Origin: Tetranychus cinnabarinus
Lineage: Eukaryota > Arthropoda > Arachnida > Trombidiformes > Tetranychidae
DNA length: 64,000 bases
Reading direction: 5' to 3'
NCBI GenBank assembly: GCA_022266195.1
Contig: WHVY01000001.1
Span: forward strand, 17,918,001 to 17,982,000
The notes under the pieces were generated by a model. It searched no databases, was not told where the DNA came from, and worked only from the letters and a program-made list of their open reading frames with translations. A program made the translations under genes and the position numbers. Below are positions 63,796-64,000 of the stretch, one piece after another (position 1 is the stretch's first letter; each line of letters starts with the position of its first letter).

Positions 63796-63812
63796 TGTGT
63801 GTGTGTGTGTGT
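63796..63812. repeat. (GT)n microsatellite
   Basis: Eight GT units. Confidence 0.9.
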
Positions 63813-64000
63813 TGTAGATGATTGTAATTGAAATGTGAGGCAAAGTTTTGTCTGAACACGATCCAAGGCATATTAATCAACTGGAACAGTTAAGAGTATA
63901 ACTCAACATGCATGATTTAATTTCTCTCCCAGTCTCTCCTTTCCAACTCAATTGATTTATTTATATGCGAAGGAAAAATTTTTCAATAGCGAGACCTAAA

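Larger units (their letters stand above)
60572..64000. other. Upstream of swm; no gene recognised
   Basis: AT-rich throughout. A more GC-rich patch at about 61130-61190 (with AAGGTGGCGCC) may belong to the swm promoter. Simple repeats: (GAA)n at 62484-62502, (GT)n at 63453-63467 and (GT)n at 63796-63812. A short acidic frame at 62478-62563 ending at a perfect donor is discussed in the findings. The rest shows nothing. Confidence 0.5.

Noticed and set aside
1..64000. CRISPR arrays, operons, prophage or integrated viral genes
   Set aside because: No spaced direct repeats of that kind, no bacterial gene layout, and no reverse transcriptase, integrase, transposase or capsid-like frames were seen.
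1..64000. Complete tRNA or rRNA genes
   Set aside because: Reading for A and B boxes by eye gave only an isolated half-match at 53936-53950; no complete cloverleaf was found. A dedicated covariance-model scan would be needed to exclude them.

Overview
This is a stretch of an animal nuclear genome, most likely an arthropod and possibly an acariform mite. The DNA is AT-rich. Genes are split by GT-AG introns with GTAAGT-like donors, from about 60 bases to more than 4 kb. Promoter-like TATA/TCAGT pairs fit an arthropod. Conserved metazoan genes (Integrator subunit 1, an RBM26/swm-type RNA-binding protein, a CDH23-like cadherin, a rhodopsin-family GPCR, a lipocalin) set the frame. Species-level placement is a guess. 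There is no sign of bacterial, plasmid or viral sequence.

Layout. 1-18 kb: the 3' half of a long cadherin gene (+), nine exons, ending with the last cadherin repeats, a membrane-adjacent domain, one membrane helix and a PDZ-binding tail. 19.9-27.8 kb: a three-exon neuropeptide-type GPCR on the minus strand, convergent with the cadherin. 28.8-29.5 kb: a small secreted protein with a long (PPAKGK)n tail. 30.6-38.4 kb: two tandem copies of an amino acid transporter (AAAP family). The duplication breakpoint carries a scrap of the PPAKGK gene, so the origin of the array can be read from the sequence. 39.4-44.9 kb: a two-PDZ scaffold gene. 46.0-47.7 kb: a secreted glycine/asparagine/glutamine-rich repeat protein. 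48.6-52.5 kb: an intronless Integrator subunit 1 that stops about 60% of the way through the family length. 53.6-54.5 kb: a five-exon lipocalin with a well-formed TATA/Inr promoter. 56.1-60.6 kb: the RBM26/27 (swm) gene on the minus strand. 60.6-64 kb: no convincing gene.

Functional picture. IntS1 and swm are nuclear RNA-processing genes. The cadherin and the PDZ protein belong to adhesion/scaffold families. The PPAKGK and Gly-rich proteins look like secreted structural material, for example cuticle, silk or egg coat. Nothing indicates that neighbouring genes are co-transcribed. The most informative unusual signals are the tandem duplication with its readable breakpoint, the shortened IntS1, and the two low-complexity secreted proteins. 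Exon borders were worked out by hand from splice signals and reading-frame phase, and need transcript confirmation.
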